DNA of 64,000 nucleotides from Vibrio artabrorum (GTDB taxonomy: Bacteria; Pseudomonadota; Gammaproteobacteria; Enterobacterales; Vibrionaceae), in contig NZ_AP025458.1 of the NCBI RefSeq assembly GCF_024347295.1, positions 1,426,001 through 1,490,000 of the forward strand, read 5' to 3'. Each line of letters begins with the position of its first letter. The stretch's first letter is position 1. Both the position numbers and the translations under genes were made by a program. The notes below the pieces were generated by a model, which saw nothing but the letters and a program-made list of their open reading frames with translations, had not been told where the DNA came from and made no database searches. Of the stretch, positions 20,463 through 29,252 are shown one piece after another.

Positions 20463-21668
20463 TTATCTCTCCACCAACGCTACTTTGCGATTGTATATGT
20501 TCATTAGAGCGGACGTTAATAGGCTCAAGGTCAGGTAGACACCCATTGTCATCGCGATTACTTCGATAGCTTGTCCTGTTTGGTTCAGTGTTGTTCCTGC
20601 AAATACAGAGACAAGATCCGGGTAACCAATGGCCATCGCAAGTGATGAGTTTTTGGTCAAGTTTAAATACTGACTGGTTAGTGGTGGGATAATAATTCTT
20701 AATGCTTGTGGGATAATGACAAGCTTAAGGGTTCTCGCTCGTGGGATTCCAAGAGACATAGCAGCCTCAGTTTGCCCATGATTTACCGCATTAATACCAG
20801 AACGCACAATCTCGGCAATGAACGCCGCTGTGTAGATACTTAAAGCAAGCATCAATGCTGCAAGTTCAGGGATTACGCTAATACCACCCTTGAAGTTAAA
20901 CCCTTTCAAAACAGGGTAATCCGCAGAGATAGGCATACCCATAACAAAGTAAGTTACCAACGGTAAGCCTAAAATTAACGCTGCGGCAATTCGCAACATC
21001 GGTGTTTGTTGGCCGGTCAGTTTCTGTTTGTTATTGGCCCAAATGTTGATAATAAACGTAGCGATGATACCGGCAATCAATGATGCAATGACAATGCTAC
21101 TGCCTTGCTCTAATACTGGAGCTGGGAAGTACAACCCACGTACGTTCAAGAAAATGGCTTCACCTAGGCTCATGCTTTGACGAGCAGAAGGCAAGGCTTG
21201 TAGAACGGCGAAGTACCAGAAAAAGATTTGTAAAAGAAGAGGGATATTTCGGAATATCTCGATGTAGACAGCTGCAAAACGGCTAACTAACCAATTTGAA
21301 GAAAGTCTAGCGATACCCATACTAAAGCCCAGTACCGTGGCTAACATAATGCCGAGTACTGAAACCAAAGCGGTATTGAGGAGACCGACAAAGAATGTAC
21401 GACCGTATGAGAAGGTTTCGTCGTATTCAATCAGTGTTAAGCCGATACCAAAACCAGCTTCTTGAGACAGAAAATCAAAACCAGTGGTGATACCACGGGA
21501 GTCTAAGTTAGTGAGTGCGTTAGTTACAATCGTGTAAAAGAAAGCACAAAGCGCTCCGACAGCGATAATTTGGAAAATGATGGAGCGAAACGTTGGGTTG
21601 TAAAAAAGGTTGGTACTTTTGGGCTGTGGCTTTGCCTGAGTTGGAGACGTCGTGTCATTAGGTTTCAT
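20463..21668 (-). CDS. aapQ: General L-amino acid ABC transporter permease AapQ
   Basis: This 401-residue permease is the longer partner of AapM. A Pro/Gln-rich cytoplasmic N-terminus (about 1-25) precedes about eight membrane segments. The C-terminal EAA loop (EAAMSLGIPRARTLKLVIIPQ) is present. It is preceded by a hairpin that separates it from aapJ. Confidence 0.93.
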   Translation of the reverse strand: MKPNDTTSPTQAKPQPKSTNLFYNPTFRSIIFQIIAVGALCAFFYTIVTNALTNLDSRGITTGFDFLSQEAGFGIGLTLIEYDETFSYGRTFFVGLLNTALVSVLGIMLATVLGFSMGIARLSSNWLVSRFAAVYIEIFRNIPLLLQIFFWYFAVLQALPSARQSMSLGEAIFLNVRGLYFPAPVLEQGSSIVIASLIAGIIATFIINIWANNKQKLTGQQTPMLRIAAALILGLPLVTYFVMGMPISADYPVLKGFNFKGGISVIPELAALMLALSIYTAAFIAEIVRSGINAVNHGQTEAAMSLGIPRARTLKLVIIPQALRIIIPPLTSQYLNLTKNSSLAMAIGYPDLVSVFAGTTLNQTGQAIEVIAMTMGVYLTLSLLTSALMNIYNRKVALVER

Positions 21669-21699
21669 ACTGCTATAACCTCAAATCCATTTAATAAAT

Positions 21700-21718
21700 A
21701 GGGCGGACAAGCCGCCCT
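21700..21718 (-). promoter_or_regulatory. Intercistronic hairpin between aapJ and aapQ
   Basis: AGGGCGG/CCGCCCT with a 5-base loop lies in the 70-base gap after aapJ. The minus strand continues ATTTATT, a weak T-run. Such a partial terminator or 3'-end shield commonly makes the periplasmic binding protein more abundant than its permeases. Confidence 0.65.
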
Positions 21719-21738
21719 CATTGATGCTTGGAGATTTA

Positions 21739-22767
21739 TTAACGGATTGGTGGAGCGTACATAAAGCCGCCCGCATTCCATAGTGCGTTTACGCCTCGAG
21801 AGATTTGCAGTGGTGAACCTGTACCCACCGTGCGTTCGAAGCTCTCACCGTAGTTACCAACTTGCTTAATGACTTGGTAACCCCAATCGTCACGAATGCC
21901 TAGGCCTTTTCCTTTAGGACCGTCAACACCAAGAATACGTTTGATGTTTGGATCTTTTGACTTGAGCATTTCATCAGCATTCTTCGAAGAGATACCGTAC
22001 TCTTCCGCATTAATCATTGCTGAAAGTGTCCATTTAGCAACGTTAAACCATTTATCATCATCTTGACGAACAACAGGACCTAGCGGCTCTTTAGAGATGA
22101 TTTCAGGAAGTACCTGTGCGGATTTAGGATCGGCTAGATTCAAGCGAAGTGCGTATAGACCAGATTGGTCTGTGGTAAGAACATCACAACGCCCGGCATC
22201 AAAACCTTTCGATGTCTGTGCTGCCGTATCGAATACCACTGGCTTGTAAGACATGCCGCTGTTACGGAAGTAATCGGCTAGGTTAAGTTCAGTTGTTGTA
22301 CCTGATTGAACACATACTGAAGCGCCATCAAGTTCTCGAGCACTTGTTAGACCAAGTTCTTTTTTAACCATGAAGCCTTGACCATCGTAGTAGTTAACGC
22401 CCACGAAGTTCAAACCTAGAGCAGTATCACGATGCAGTGTCCATGTTGTGTTTCGTGATAGTACGTCAATCTCACCAGATTGTAGCGCAGTGAAACGTTC
22501 TTTCGCTGTTAACGGTACATACTTAACTTTGCTCTTATCACCGAGTACCGCCGCTGCAAGAGCTTGACAATACTCAACATCGATTCCTTCCCATTCACCT
22601 TTTGAGTTAGGGTTAGAGAACCCTGGAAGACCTGTACTGACACCACAAGTTAAAAATCCTTGAGATGTGACTTTATCCAGAGTGCTTTCTGCCGCTGATG
22701 CCGATGTTGCCATCATCGCAGTTGATGCCGCTACCACTGAAGCAAGAAGTGTTAGTTTATTTGTCAT
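21739..22767 (-). CDS. aapJ: General L-amino acid ABC transporter substrate-binding protein AapJ
   Basis: This 342-residue periplasmic binding protein has a signal peptide cleaved near residue 25 (TSASA|AES). The cluster-3 amino-acid-binding motif is GFSNPNSKGEWEGIDVEYC, and the ERFTALQSGEIDVL segment is typical of AapJ/BztA. A strong ribosome-binding site (GGAAGGA) precedes the ATG. It is first in the operon and captures many L-amino acids for AapQMP. Confidence 0.95.
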   Translation of the reverse strand: MTNKLTLLASVVAASTAMMATSASAAESTLDKVTSQGFLTCGVSTGLPGFSNPNSKGEWEGIDVEYCQALAAAVLGDKSKVKYVPLTAKERFTALQSGEIDVLSRNTTWTLHRDTALGLNFVGVNYYDGQGFMVKKELGLTSARELDGASVCVQSGTTTELNLADYFRNSGMSYKPVVFDTAAQTSKGFDAGRCDVLTTDQSGLYALRLNLADPKSAQVLPEIISKEPLGPVVRQDDDKWFNVAKWTLSAMINAEEYGISSKNADEMLKSKDPNIKRILGVDGPKGKGLGIRDDWGYQVIKQVGNYGESFERTVGTGSPLQISRGVNALWNAGGFMYAPPIR

Positions 22768-23247
22768 TTGTATCCTTCCTTGTTAACCAGGTGACACCTG
22801 ATACTCGTGCTCATTTGAGTTTCTTGTATGTGTTGCGTTGTCTATGACCTTGTTGTTCAAATTAAACGAGTTGCATTTTGCAAATGAAACCGTGCGCGAT
22901 TTAAACAACTGTTTATAAGGTTAGGAAAGGATTCGTGGTTTCACAAATGTATAATTTAAAAAGAATTTTGAGTGAAATCACAAATCCGAACACAATTAGG
23001 ATGACGAAATGTTAACTCGATGTAAATAGTGCAACGTATCACACAATTGGTGCAACAAGATTTAGGTTTTTATATTGATAATTGACTGGGGGAATGTTCT
23101 GAGTTTGTGTTGTTAAAGCGAAGCATTAGACTTGAAAAAGGTTAAAATTTGGTTAAAAAATATTTTTATTGTACTTGGATAGTTATTAATATGCTCCAAA
23201 TTTGGTAGCATGGATGAATAGTTATTTAAGTCGTATCAAGGAAGAAC
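22768..23247. promoter_or_regulatory. Gene-free divergent region between aapJ and the siroheme gene
   Basis: This 480-base region has no credible gene. The aapJ leader contains a short perfect dyad, CAGGTGACACCTG (22788-22800), just upstream of the ribosome-binding site. Farther out are two similar motifs, GTGGTTTCACAAAT (near 22935) and GTGAAATCACAAAT (22972-22985). Two GTGCAAC direct repeats lie at about 23029 and 23050. These could be regulator sites for amino-acid control, but I cannot assign a regulator. AT-rich DNA from about 23130 probably carries the siroheme-gene promoter. Confidence 0.4.
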
Positions 23248-24189
23248 ATGCGTTATTTCCCGATGTTTTTGGATGTAGAGAATAAGCCCATTTTAGTGGT
23301 GGGTGGTGGTGAAGTTGCTTGCCGTAAAGTCGATAGCTTGTTGCGAGCCGGGGCAAGTGTAACGTTGGTATCTCCTAAGGTCGCGCCTTACTTAAAGCAA
23401 TTAATTGATGATGGAAAACTTCATTGGATTCAAAATTTCTACTCGTCACAAATAATATCGAAAAATTACTTGCAGGTTTGGGCGACAACAGACAATCCAA
23501 GCTTGAATCACCAAGTGTATAATGATGCGAAAAAACTGGGCATTCTAGTCAATGTCGTTGACGATCTCCCTTACTGCGACTTCATCACACCTTCGATGAT
23601 AAATCGCGGAAGAATCCAAATTGCCATCTCTAGTGGTGGTGCATCACCTGTTTTAGTAAGAAATATCAGAGAAAAACTCGAAACGGTATTGCCACAAAAT
23701 ATAGGCTTGATAGCAGACTTCGGTGCATCAAAACGCAATTCAATCAAAGCGTCATTTCCAACCGTCGACGAGCGTCGTAAGTTTTGGGAGCGTTTCTTGT
23801 CATCCAGCTTTATCGAGCAGGTGAATGACAGAGAGCAGTTAGAGCTTTACTACCAGCAAGCGGTAACCGAAGGCGTAGATAGCGAAGGGCAGGTCACTTG
23901 GATTGAATTCGAGCAAGACGTCGAATTGCTGTCTATGAAGGCTTTGCGTTTGATGCAAGAAGCAGAGCTCGTACTTTCATCGAGCGATTGTCCATTTGAA
24001 TTTATCGACCTGTGCCGCCGAGATGCAGAAAGAGAGAGCTACGCCAACAGCGGAGAGCTATCAACCAAGCTTGAGCAAGCAAGAGCAGAGAAATTACGAG
24101 TGTGTGTGTTTATTCCACCAGCAAGCGTAGAGTTCAATCTGCTGGTCGGCAAAGATCTAAAATTGTCAGCAGCCCAAGTACTCAGTTGA
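23248..24189 (+). CDS. Precorrin-2 dehydrogenase/ferrochelatase with decayed SUMT domain
   Basis: This 313-residue protein equals the first two-thirds of CysG. The NAD-binding motif GGGEVACRK is at 19-27, VDD at 104-106, and the ISSGGASPVL segment at 127-136 has the CysG serine. A dimerisation helix region follows to about 215. This half converts precorrin-2 to sirohydrochlorin and siroheme. Residues about 218-290 still align with the start of the uroporphyrinogen methyltransferase domain (LLSMKALRLMQEAELV, RRDAER) but the SAM-binding GAGPGD motif reads IEFEQD and the protein then stops. Methylation must come from another enzyme. It is a single gene with an AAGGAAG ribosome-binding site. Confidence 0.85.
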   Translation: MRYFPMFLDVENKPILVVGGGEVACRKVDSLLRAGASVTLVSPKVAPYLKQLIDDGKLHWIQNFYSSQIISKNYLQVWATTDNPSLNHQVYNDAKKLGILVNVVDDLPYCDFITPSMINRGRIQIAISSGGASPVLVRNIREKLETVLPQNIGLIADFGASKRNSIKASFPTVDERRKFWERFLSSSFIEQVNDREQLELYYQQAVTEGVDSEGQVTWIEFEQDVELLSMKALRLMQEAELVLSSSDCPFEFIDLCRRDAERESYANSGELSTKLEQARAEKLRVCVFIPPASVEFNLLVGKDLKLSAAQVLS

Positions 24190-24281
24190 GGTAGTTGCTT
24201 CTAGTTGAAATGAGAGCTTTCTGGCTGGTTGAAATCGGCTAGAGGCTCGGAATAAAACTAAAACTGGACACAGATAAATAA

Positions 24282-24310
24282 AAAGCCACTTCCTATAAAG
24301 AAGTGGCTTT
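24282..24310. terminator. Bidirectional intrinsic terminator
   Basis: The stem AAAGCCACTTC/GAAGTGGCTTT has a 7-base loop and is flanked by A-rich and T-rich sides. It serves the convergent siroheme gene and yajQ. Confidence 0.85.
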
Positions 24311-24380
24311 CTGCTATTTCAAACACGACATTGTGCTGATGAATGAGCAACCCAAATTGGCGGTCGCTCTAATTCAAAAA

Positions 24381-24863
24381 TTAGTCGCGGAAGTTGTCAA
24401 ACTGGAAAGGTTGACCAAGTTCACCGCTGCGAACTAGAGCCATAACAGCTTGTAGGTCATCACGCTTCTTACCTGTTACACGAACTTTGTCGCCTTGGAT
24501 AGAAGCTTGAACTTTAACTTTGTTGTCTTTGATTAGCTTAACGATCTTCTTAGCGACATCAGTTTCAATACCTTGCTTAAAGATAACCGTTTGGTGCCAA
24601 GTGCGACCTGTTTGGTCTGCCGCTTTTGCTTCCATCGCGTTTGGATCAACATTGCGCTTTGTTAGGTTGCTACGAAGGATATCGCGCATTTGCTTCAGTT
24701 GAAAATCGTCTTGAGCAGTCAATTTTACTGATTCATCTTTGTAATCAAAGCTTGCTTCAACGCCGCGAAAATCGAAACGAGTCGATAGTTCACGGTTTGC
24801 GTTGTCTACCGCGTTACGCAGTTCTACTGCTTCTACTTCAGAGATAATGTCAAATGATGGCAT
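24381..24863 (-). CDS. yajQ: YajQ family nucleotide-binding protein (UPF0234)
   Basis: This 160-residue cytosolic protein matches YajQ along its length (E. coli YajQ has 163). It begins [11 protein letters not shown] and has two ferredoxin-like halves with STRFDFRG and [11 protein letters not shown] motifs. YajQ binds nucleotides and RNA; some homologues bind cyclic di-GMP and act with a LysR regulator. It is 12 bases downstream of aroH, so probably co-transcribed. Confidence 0.93.
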   Translation of the reverse strand: MPSFDIISEVEAVELRNAVDNANRELSTRFDFRGVEASFDYKDESVKLTAQDDFQLKQMRDILRSNLTKRNVDPNAMEAKAADQTGRTWHQTVIFKQGIETDVAKKIVKLIKDNKVKVQASIQGDKVRVTGKKRDDLQAVMALVRSGELGQPFQFDNFRD

Positions 24864-24875
24864 TGTGTTGTTTCC

Positions 24876-25934
24876 TTAAGCTAAGTTTCTATCTTTAATT
24901 GCTGTTGCAAGCATGTCTAGCATTGTTGCAGTATCTTCCCAGCTTAGGCATGGATCAGTAATCGATTTGCCATATTCTAGGTTGTTGATGTCTGTCATTG
25001 GCTGGTTGCCTTCAATAATGAAGCTTTCTGCCATGATGCCTGCAATTTGGTTCTTGTTCGATTTGATCTGCTCACAAATGTCTTGTGCAACTTCTAACTG
25101 TTTACGGTGTTGTTTCTGACAGTTAGCGTGGCTAAAGTCGACAACTAAACGTTGAGGCAGGTCGAATTCAGCCAGTTGCTTACACGCAGTATCTACAGAT
25201 TCAGCGTCGAAGTTAGGGCCTTTATCACCACCACGTAGAATAACGTGACCGTATGGGTTGCCAGAAGTACGGTAAACCGTCATGCGGCCGTTCTTATCTG
25301 GAGAGTAGAAGTAGTGTGAAGCATGCGCAGCACGAATTGCATCGATAGCAATCTTGATGTTGCCGTTGGTCGCGTTTTTGAAGCCAACTGGGCAAGACAG
25401 TGCAGAAGCCATTTCACGGTGAATCTGAGATTCAGTTGTACGAGCGCCAATCGCGCCCCAAGTGATAAGGTCTGCAATGTACTGACCTGTGATCATATCA
25501 AGGAACTCAGTCGCGGTAGCTAGGCCAAGCTTGTTGATGTCGAGTAGAAGTTTACGAGCTTTGTTTAGGCCGGTTTCAAGTGCGTATGAACCATCAAGAT
25601 TCGGATCAGTAATCAACCCCTTCCAACCGACAACAGTACGAGGTTTCTCGAAGTAGGTTCTCATGACCACGAACAGTTCATCTTTATACTGGTCTTGAAT
25701 CTGACTTAAGCGCTCAGCGTAATCGAGTGCTGCTTCTGTATCGTGAACAGAACATGGGCCAACGATGACTAATAGGCGGTCATCACGACCTGTTAAGATA
25801 TCTTCAATTTGGCGGCGAGAATTTTTAATGCGCTCTGCAACGTCGTCAGTAATAGGGTGTGCATTGCCTAGTTCGGCAGGAGTTGGCATAGGACCCAGAG
25901 CTTGGGTTCTCAACTCATCAGTTTTTAATGGCAT
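24876..25934 (-). CDS. aroH: 3-deoxy-7-phosphoheptulonate synthase, AroH type
   Basis: This 352-residue class I DAHP synthase joins PEP and erythrose 4-phosphate at the entry of the shikimate pathway. Motifs include GPCSVHD, the metal- and substrate-binding RTYFEKPRTVVGWKG and GARTTESQIHREM. Segments such as TATEFLDMITGQ, YFYSPDKNGRMT and NCQKQHRKQLEV resemble E. coli AroH (Trp-sensitive) more than AroG or AroF. I see no classical TrpR operator upstream. It is divergent from a PEP-synthase-like gene; in E. coli aroH also neighbours ppsA. Confidence 0.88.
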   Translation of the reverse strand: MPLKTDELRTQALGPMPTPAELGNAHPITDDVAERIKNSRRQIEDILTGRDDRLLVIVGPCSVHDTEAALDYAERLSQIQDQYKDELFVVMRTYFEKPRTVVGWKGLITDPNLDGSYALETGLNKARKLLLDINKLGLATATEFLDMITGQYIADLITWGAIGARTTESQIHREMASALSCPVGFKNATNGNIKIAIDAIRAAHASHYFYSPDKNGRMTVYRTSGNPYGHVILRGGDKGPNFDAESVDTACKQLAEFDLPQRLVVDFSHANCQKQHRKQLEVAQDICEQIKSNKNQIAGIMAESFIIEGNQPMTDINNLEYGKSITDPCLSWEDTATMLDMLATAIKDRNLA

Positions 25935-25982
25935 GTGATAGCTTTTTTATTCTATTGCGAAGTGGTTAAGATAACGGAATTG

Positions 25983-26023
25983 AACAGAGGAATAAACTCT
26001 CTTAAGTCAAAGTTATCTCTGTT
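25983..26023. promoter_or_regulatory. Imperfect dyad in the aroH divergent promoter region
   Basis: AACAGAG (25983-25989) and CTCTGTT (26017-26023) flank inner partial complements (ATAAACT and AGTTAT). Together they make about 13 interrupted base pairs around CTCTTAAGTCAA. It may be an operator or a leader hairpin. No known regulator consensus was recognised. Confidence 0.3.
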
Positions 26024-26141
26024 ATTGCTAATATTCTAATTTTTATCAGCAGGCCTGCGTCAAATGAGGGATTTTCACTTGTATTAACAGGCAGCTATCG
26101 GTATTTTCGTTTGAACACAACATAAAAATGCTGGAGCAGCA

Positions 26142-27029
26142 ATGACTCAAGAAAATCAAAGCACTTTGCACCCAGGACTGGTTTTAGGTGATGTGCTGCC
26201 TTCTTATAACGCTAATAATAATGCCAACCACTTATACGTTTCATTATCAGAATTGGTGATGGATCGTGTCTTTTACCATCCAAGTATCGAAAGTCATTTA
26301 GATACACTGACTGATATTGAAAAAACATCCTTAAATACGATCCTTGGCGATAAAACTGTCGATGAGCATTTTATTTCAACCTTGGTGATTGCTATCCAAG
26401 CTGCGGTTCAGCCAAATCACACTTCTGTACGTATCGCATTAAGCAGTGCAGACAGCCATGGCTTCCGTTCGTTGCTTGGCGGGAACTGTGAAGCTGAGGA
26501 GGTTAACCCTGCACTAGGCGTTCGCGGCGTTGCTCGTTACGCGACGCCAGAGTACAGCAAGGCTTTCGCTTTAGAGTGTCAGGTTATTAAAACGTTGCGA
26601 GAGCAGGGTATTAACGTTGAAGTGGTTGTGCCGTATGTACGAGCATTAAGCGATGCCGCTAAGATTATTGACCTGCTTGCCGAGCAAGGCTTACCACGTG
26701 GTCTGAATGGTTTGAAAGTACTGTTCTCGTGTGATGTGCCGTCTGCCGTGCTATTGAGCGAACGTTTACTGCATTACTTTGATGGTGTGGTTGTGAATGT
26801 TGATAGCTTAGCGTCTTTCACTTTAGGTATAGATAAGCACAATGAAGTTCAACGACATGCTTTTGACCCTCAAAACGAGGCCGTCATTATTTTATTGAGT
26901 ATGATTGTGAAAGCAACCCTGAACGCGAAGAAGCCAATACTGATGGTGACTCAAGGTTTGGTTGACTACCCGCGCCTACAAAGCTTCATCGCTGATCTAG
27001 AAGGGGTCGAAACGGTCGTGACTGCGTAA
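26142..27029 (+). CDS. PEP-synthase C-terminal domain protein, probably inactive
   Basis: This 295-residue protein aligns with only the C-terminal PEP-binding TIM barrel of PEP synthase. Recognisable segments are NPALGVRGVARY (122-133; PpsA ENPMLGFRGASRY), FALEC (142-146), VPYVRAL (163-169), LPRGLNGLKVLFSCDVPSA (184-202) and YFDG with TLG near 212-229. The catalytic cysteine motif ICGQGPSD reads MVTQGLVD (268-275) and the metal-binding aspartate of GSND reads NVDS. The ATP-grasp and phosphohistidine domains are absent. It is therefore unlikely to be a PEP synthase. It ends in a strong terminator and stands alone. A regulatory or sugar-phosphate-binding role is possible. Confidence 0.8.
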   Translation: MTQENQSTLHPGLVLGDVLPSYNANNNANHLYVSLSELVMDRVFYHPSIESHLDTLTDIEKTSLNTILGDKTVDEHFISTLVIAIQAAVQPNHTSVRIALSSADSHGFRSLLGGNCEAEEVNPALGVRGVARYATPEYSKAFALECQVIKTLREQGINVEVVVPYVRALSDAAKIIDLLAEQGLPRGLNGLKVLFSCDVPSAVLLSERLLHYFDGVVVNVDSLASFTLGIDKHNEVQRHAFDPQNEAVIILLSMIVKATLNAKKPILMVTQGLVDYPRLQSFIADLEGVETVVTA

Positions 27030-27097
27030 TCGGTTTGTTGTCTAAGTCACTCAACTGGCTGTATCCGTTTATTTGAAGCGCTAAAGCTTTGAGAATG

Positions 27098-27132
27098 AAA
27101 GAGATATCATGATGCGATGATATCTCTTTTTT
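27098..27132 (+). terminator. Intrinsic terminator of the PEP-synthase-like gene
   Basis: The 13-bp perfect stem AAAGAGATATCAT/ATGATATCTCTTT has a 6-base loop and a T-run. Confidence 0.88.
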
Positions 27133-27204
27133 ATAACATTTTTTTGACATCCCTAACGCTGTTCGATTAACTGGTCTGATGACTAACTTGATTAGGTGAT
27201 TCAA

Positions 27205-27690
27205 ATGTTGACCCCTCTACAAAAAGCAAATGTCTACTTGAGCATGTTTGGTTTCTTTAAAGTGCCTCTGATCTGGTTATGTCGACCAAAACTGCTCGCT
27301 TTGGACAACCAACATGTTGAAGTCAAAATTCCGCTTAAAAGACGCACCAAGAACCACCTGAATAGCATGTATTTTGGTGTTTTAGCTGTAGGTGCCGATG
27401 TCGCAGGCGGTTTTCTTGCGATGAGCAAATCTCAGCAGCAAGGTGAAAAGATTTCGTTGGCATTTAAAGAGGTGACAGGGAAGTTCTTAAAGCGCCCAGA
27501 AGGTGACGTACACTTCACTTGCAACGATGGTGAGTTGATCAATAGAATGCTGGCTGAAACTTTGTCTACTGGCGAGCGAGTCAATCATCCAGTGACCATT
27601 ATCGCGACTTGTCCGTCTTTGCATGGCGACGAACCAATGGCGGAGTTCACGTTAACACTTTCGATTAAAAAAGTTCCGTCTAGAAAATAG
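27205..27690 (+). CDS. DUF4442 hotdog-fold protein (thioesterase-like)
   Basis: This 161-residue protein belongs to the PaaI/YiiD-like DUF4442 hotdog group. Recognisable parts are an NHLNSMYFGVLAVGADVAGG segment (about 51-70) holding the helix usual for the active site, and C-terminal beta strands rich in threonine. The likely substrate is an acyl-CoA or acyl-ACP, but this is inferred. The ATG at 27205 is preferred over an in-frame GTG at 27196 because TAGGTG lies at the right spacing before the ATG. It is a single gene. Confidence 0.75.
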   Translation: MLTPLQKANVYLSMFGFFKVPLIWLCRPKLLALDNQHVEVKIPLKRRTKNHLNSMYFGVLAVGADVAGGFLAMSKSQQQGEKISLAFKEVTGKFLKRPEGDVHFTCNDGELINRMLAETLSTGERVNHPVTIIATCPSLHGDEPMAEFTLTLSIKKVPSRK

Positions 27691-27755
27691 CTCGGAAATA
27701 TGCACCTGAAGAGGGCGGTTCAATAGAAGGTTATCATTGAACAAATGAGAAGAGT

Positions 27756-27782
27756 GGTATGTGAATTGAACATCCACATACC
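27756..27782. terminator. Hairpin between convergent genes
   Basis: GGTATGTG/CACATACC with an 11-base loop lies between the DUF4442 gene and the convergent 451-residue gene. No clear T-run is seen, so termination is uncertain. Confidence 0.4.
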
Positions 27783-27791
27783 GGAACAAGA

Positions 27792-29147
27792 TTAAGATTC
27801 TTGAGTTATTTGCTCGATATCCACGATCTTTGAACGGTTCATTACAATCTTCCAACGGTAATAGGTCGGTTCATTATCGTGATTGTTCTCTTTAATGATC
27901 AGGTTGAGTAGGTGGCGCTTTTCGACAGATTCACGACTTACTTGCCCTTCATTCAAGCGGTAAATCTTATTTGAGCTTTTGTCCATCAAGCGTGTTAGCG
28001 ATCTTAAGCTTATTGATAACGTTTCACGAGTTTCTTCATAGCCACTCATGAACGTCGATGTCGACATTTCAGTATGAGATCGATAATGCAAAATTTGTTC
28101 TTCACGTTGTACGACACGCTTCTTACGTATGGCTTGAATCCGGTCTGCTAGCTTAGAAAAACTTGCGTAATCCAACCATTCTAACTTATGACCGACAGAT
28201 TTATTGGTTGTCGGGTCAAAGTAGCGGCGCTTCCATTTTGGTTTACCTTTGCGAAGCCAGCGCCAAAGAATATCCCTTAAGTCATCTTTGAATATTTCGC
28301 GCAATGCATAAATGAAGGACATCGCCACGATGAAAGAGGCGGTGATCTCCCCAAGGAAATCACGAGCCAATATAACCGTCGTGGTGACGACGACCATGAC
28401 CAAACCGGTCGCGATACCTTTCACGGCCCGTTTGACGTTTTTACCCATTGATGTGGTTTTTTCTTTCAATACGATAGGGTGTTCAATCAAACGGCGCAAC
28501 AATCTCATTTTGTTGCTTAGACGAGTGATGTCCTCTCTAACTTTTGCTGAGTTGTAACGATTCAGTTTACGGTGAGCGGTTTCTTTCTCGCAAAGCGTTA
28601 AAAGTCTCTCTTTGATGGTCGAATATTCACTACCACGAGGCATGTGTGAAACCAGCGATAAAAACTTTTGCTCAGTGTACCAAGAAAGATAGTTATCAAT
28701 ATTTGCGTAGTAACGTTTGAGGTTCTCTTCGTAAGGAATACTTCGGCGAAGCTTTTTTAGTATGTCTAACGCGAGTTCAATCACTTCATCGACATCGTCT
28801 TCTGTTACGTCGTCACTATTGGTTTTATTCAAAGCGCTGACGGCTTTGTCCAACGCAATGACATATTGGTATGCAAACAAACTCAAGCTTACACGATATT
28901 GTGTCGTCGATAAGTGGCCCCGTTTGGCTAAACGGCTATGTACTAGCGGTAGCAGCGTTTTATCACTGTAGTAAGTTCTCTTCTGAATAATAGAGCTGTA
29001 AAAGAATGCATTTTCAGAAAGCACTTCTGGAGTGAGGCCAAGTTCACCGGGAATGAAGAGATAAACGTCCATATCAAGCTTTTTGGTTTTCGCCATCGCA
29101 TGGTTAATTTTAATGGTTATCGCATCTTGTTTATCAACGGTGATCAA
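27792..29147 (-). CDS. Unrecognised membrane protein, 451 residues
   Basis: I do not recognise a family. The protein is basic and mostly helical, with two adjacent hydrophobic segments at about residues 243-262 and 266-285 that would form a membrane hairpin. A soluble N-terminal part (1-240) contains an acidic patch (NSDDVTEDDVDE, 110-121) and ends in a basic stretch (MRLLRRLIEHP). A basic region (KGKPKWKRRYF) follows the membrane hairpin. The C-terminal 150 residues are soluble and would sit on the same side as the N-terminus. There is no signal peptide. It is a single gene, divergent from cvfB. Confidence 0.6.
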   Translation of the reverse strand: MITVDKQDAITIKINHAMAKTKKLDMDVYLFIPGELGLTPEVLSENAFFYSSIIQKRTYYSDKTLLPLVHSRLAKRGHLSTTQYRVSLSLFAYQYVIALDKAVSALNKTNSDDVTEDDVDEVIELALDILKKLRRSIPYEENLKRYYANIDNYLSWYTEQKFLSLVSHMPRGSEYSTIKERLLTLCEKETAHRKLNRYNSAKVREDITRLSNKMRLLRRLIEHPIVLKEKTTSMGKNVKRAVKGIATGLVMVVVTTTVILARDFLGEITASFIVAMSFIYALREIFKDDLRDILWRWLRKGKPKWKRRYFDPTTNKSVGHKLEWLDYASFSKLADRIQAIRKKRVVQREEQILHYRSHTEMSTSTFMSGYEETRETLSISLRSLTRLMDKSSNKIYRLNEGQVSRESVEKRHLLNLIIKENNHDNEPTYYRWKIVMNRSKIVDIEQITQES

Positions 29148-29252
29148 CGATGTCTCCTAAAATATAAAAATATAAAAATATGAATGAAACTAGCGAAAGC
29201 ATATCAGAGATCACGTATAATCACCGCCAAATTTAAAGTAGAGACAATCTTG

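Noticed and set aside
22861..22900. Sigma-54 promoter upstream of aapJ (GCAA...CGTGC on the plus strand)
   Set aside because: The spacing between the two elements is about 7 bases rather than 4, so it does not fit the -24/-12 consensus.
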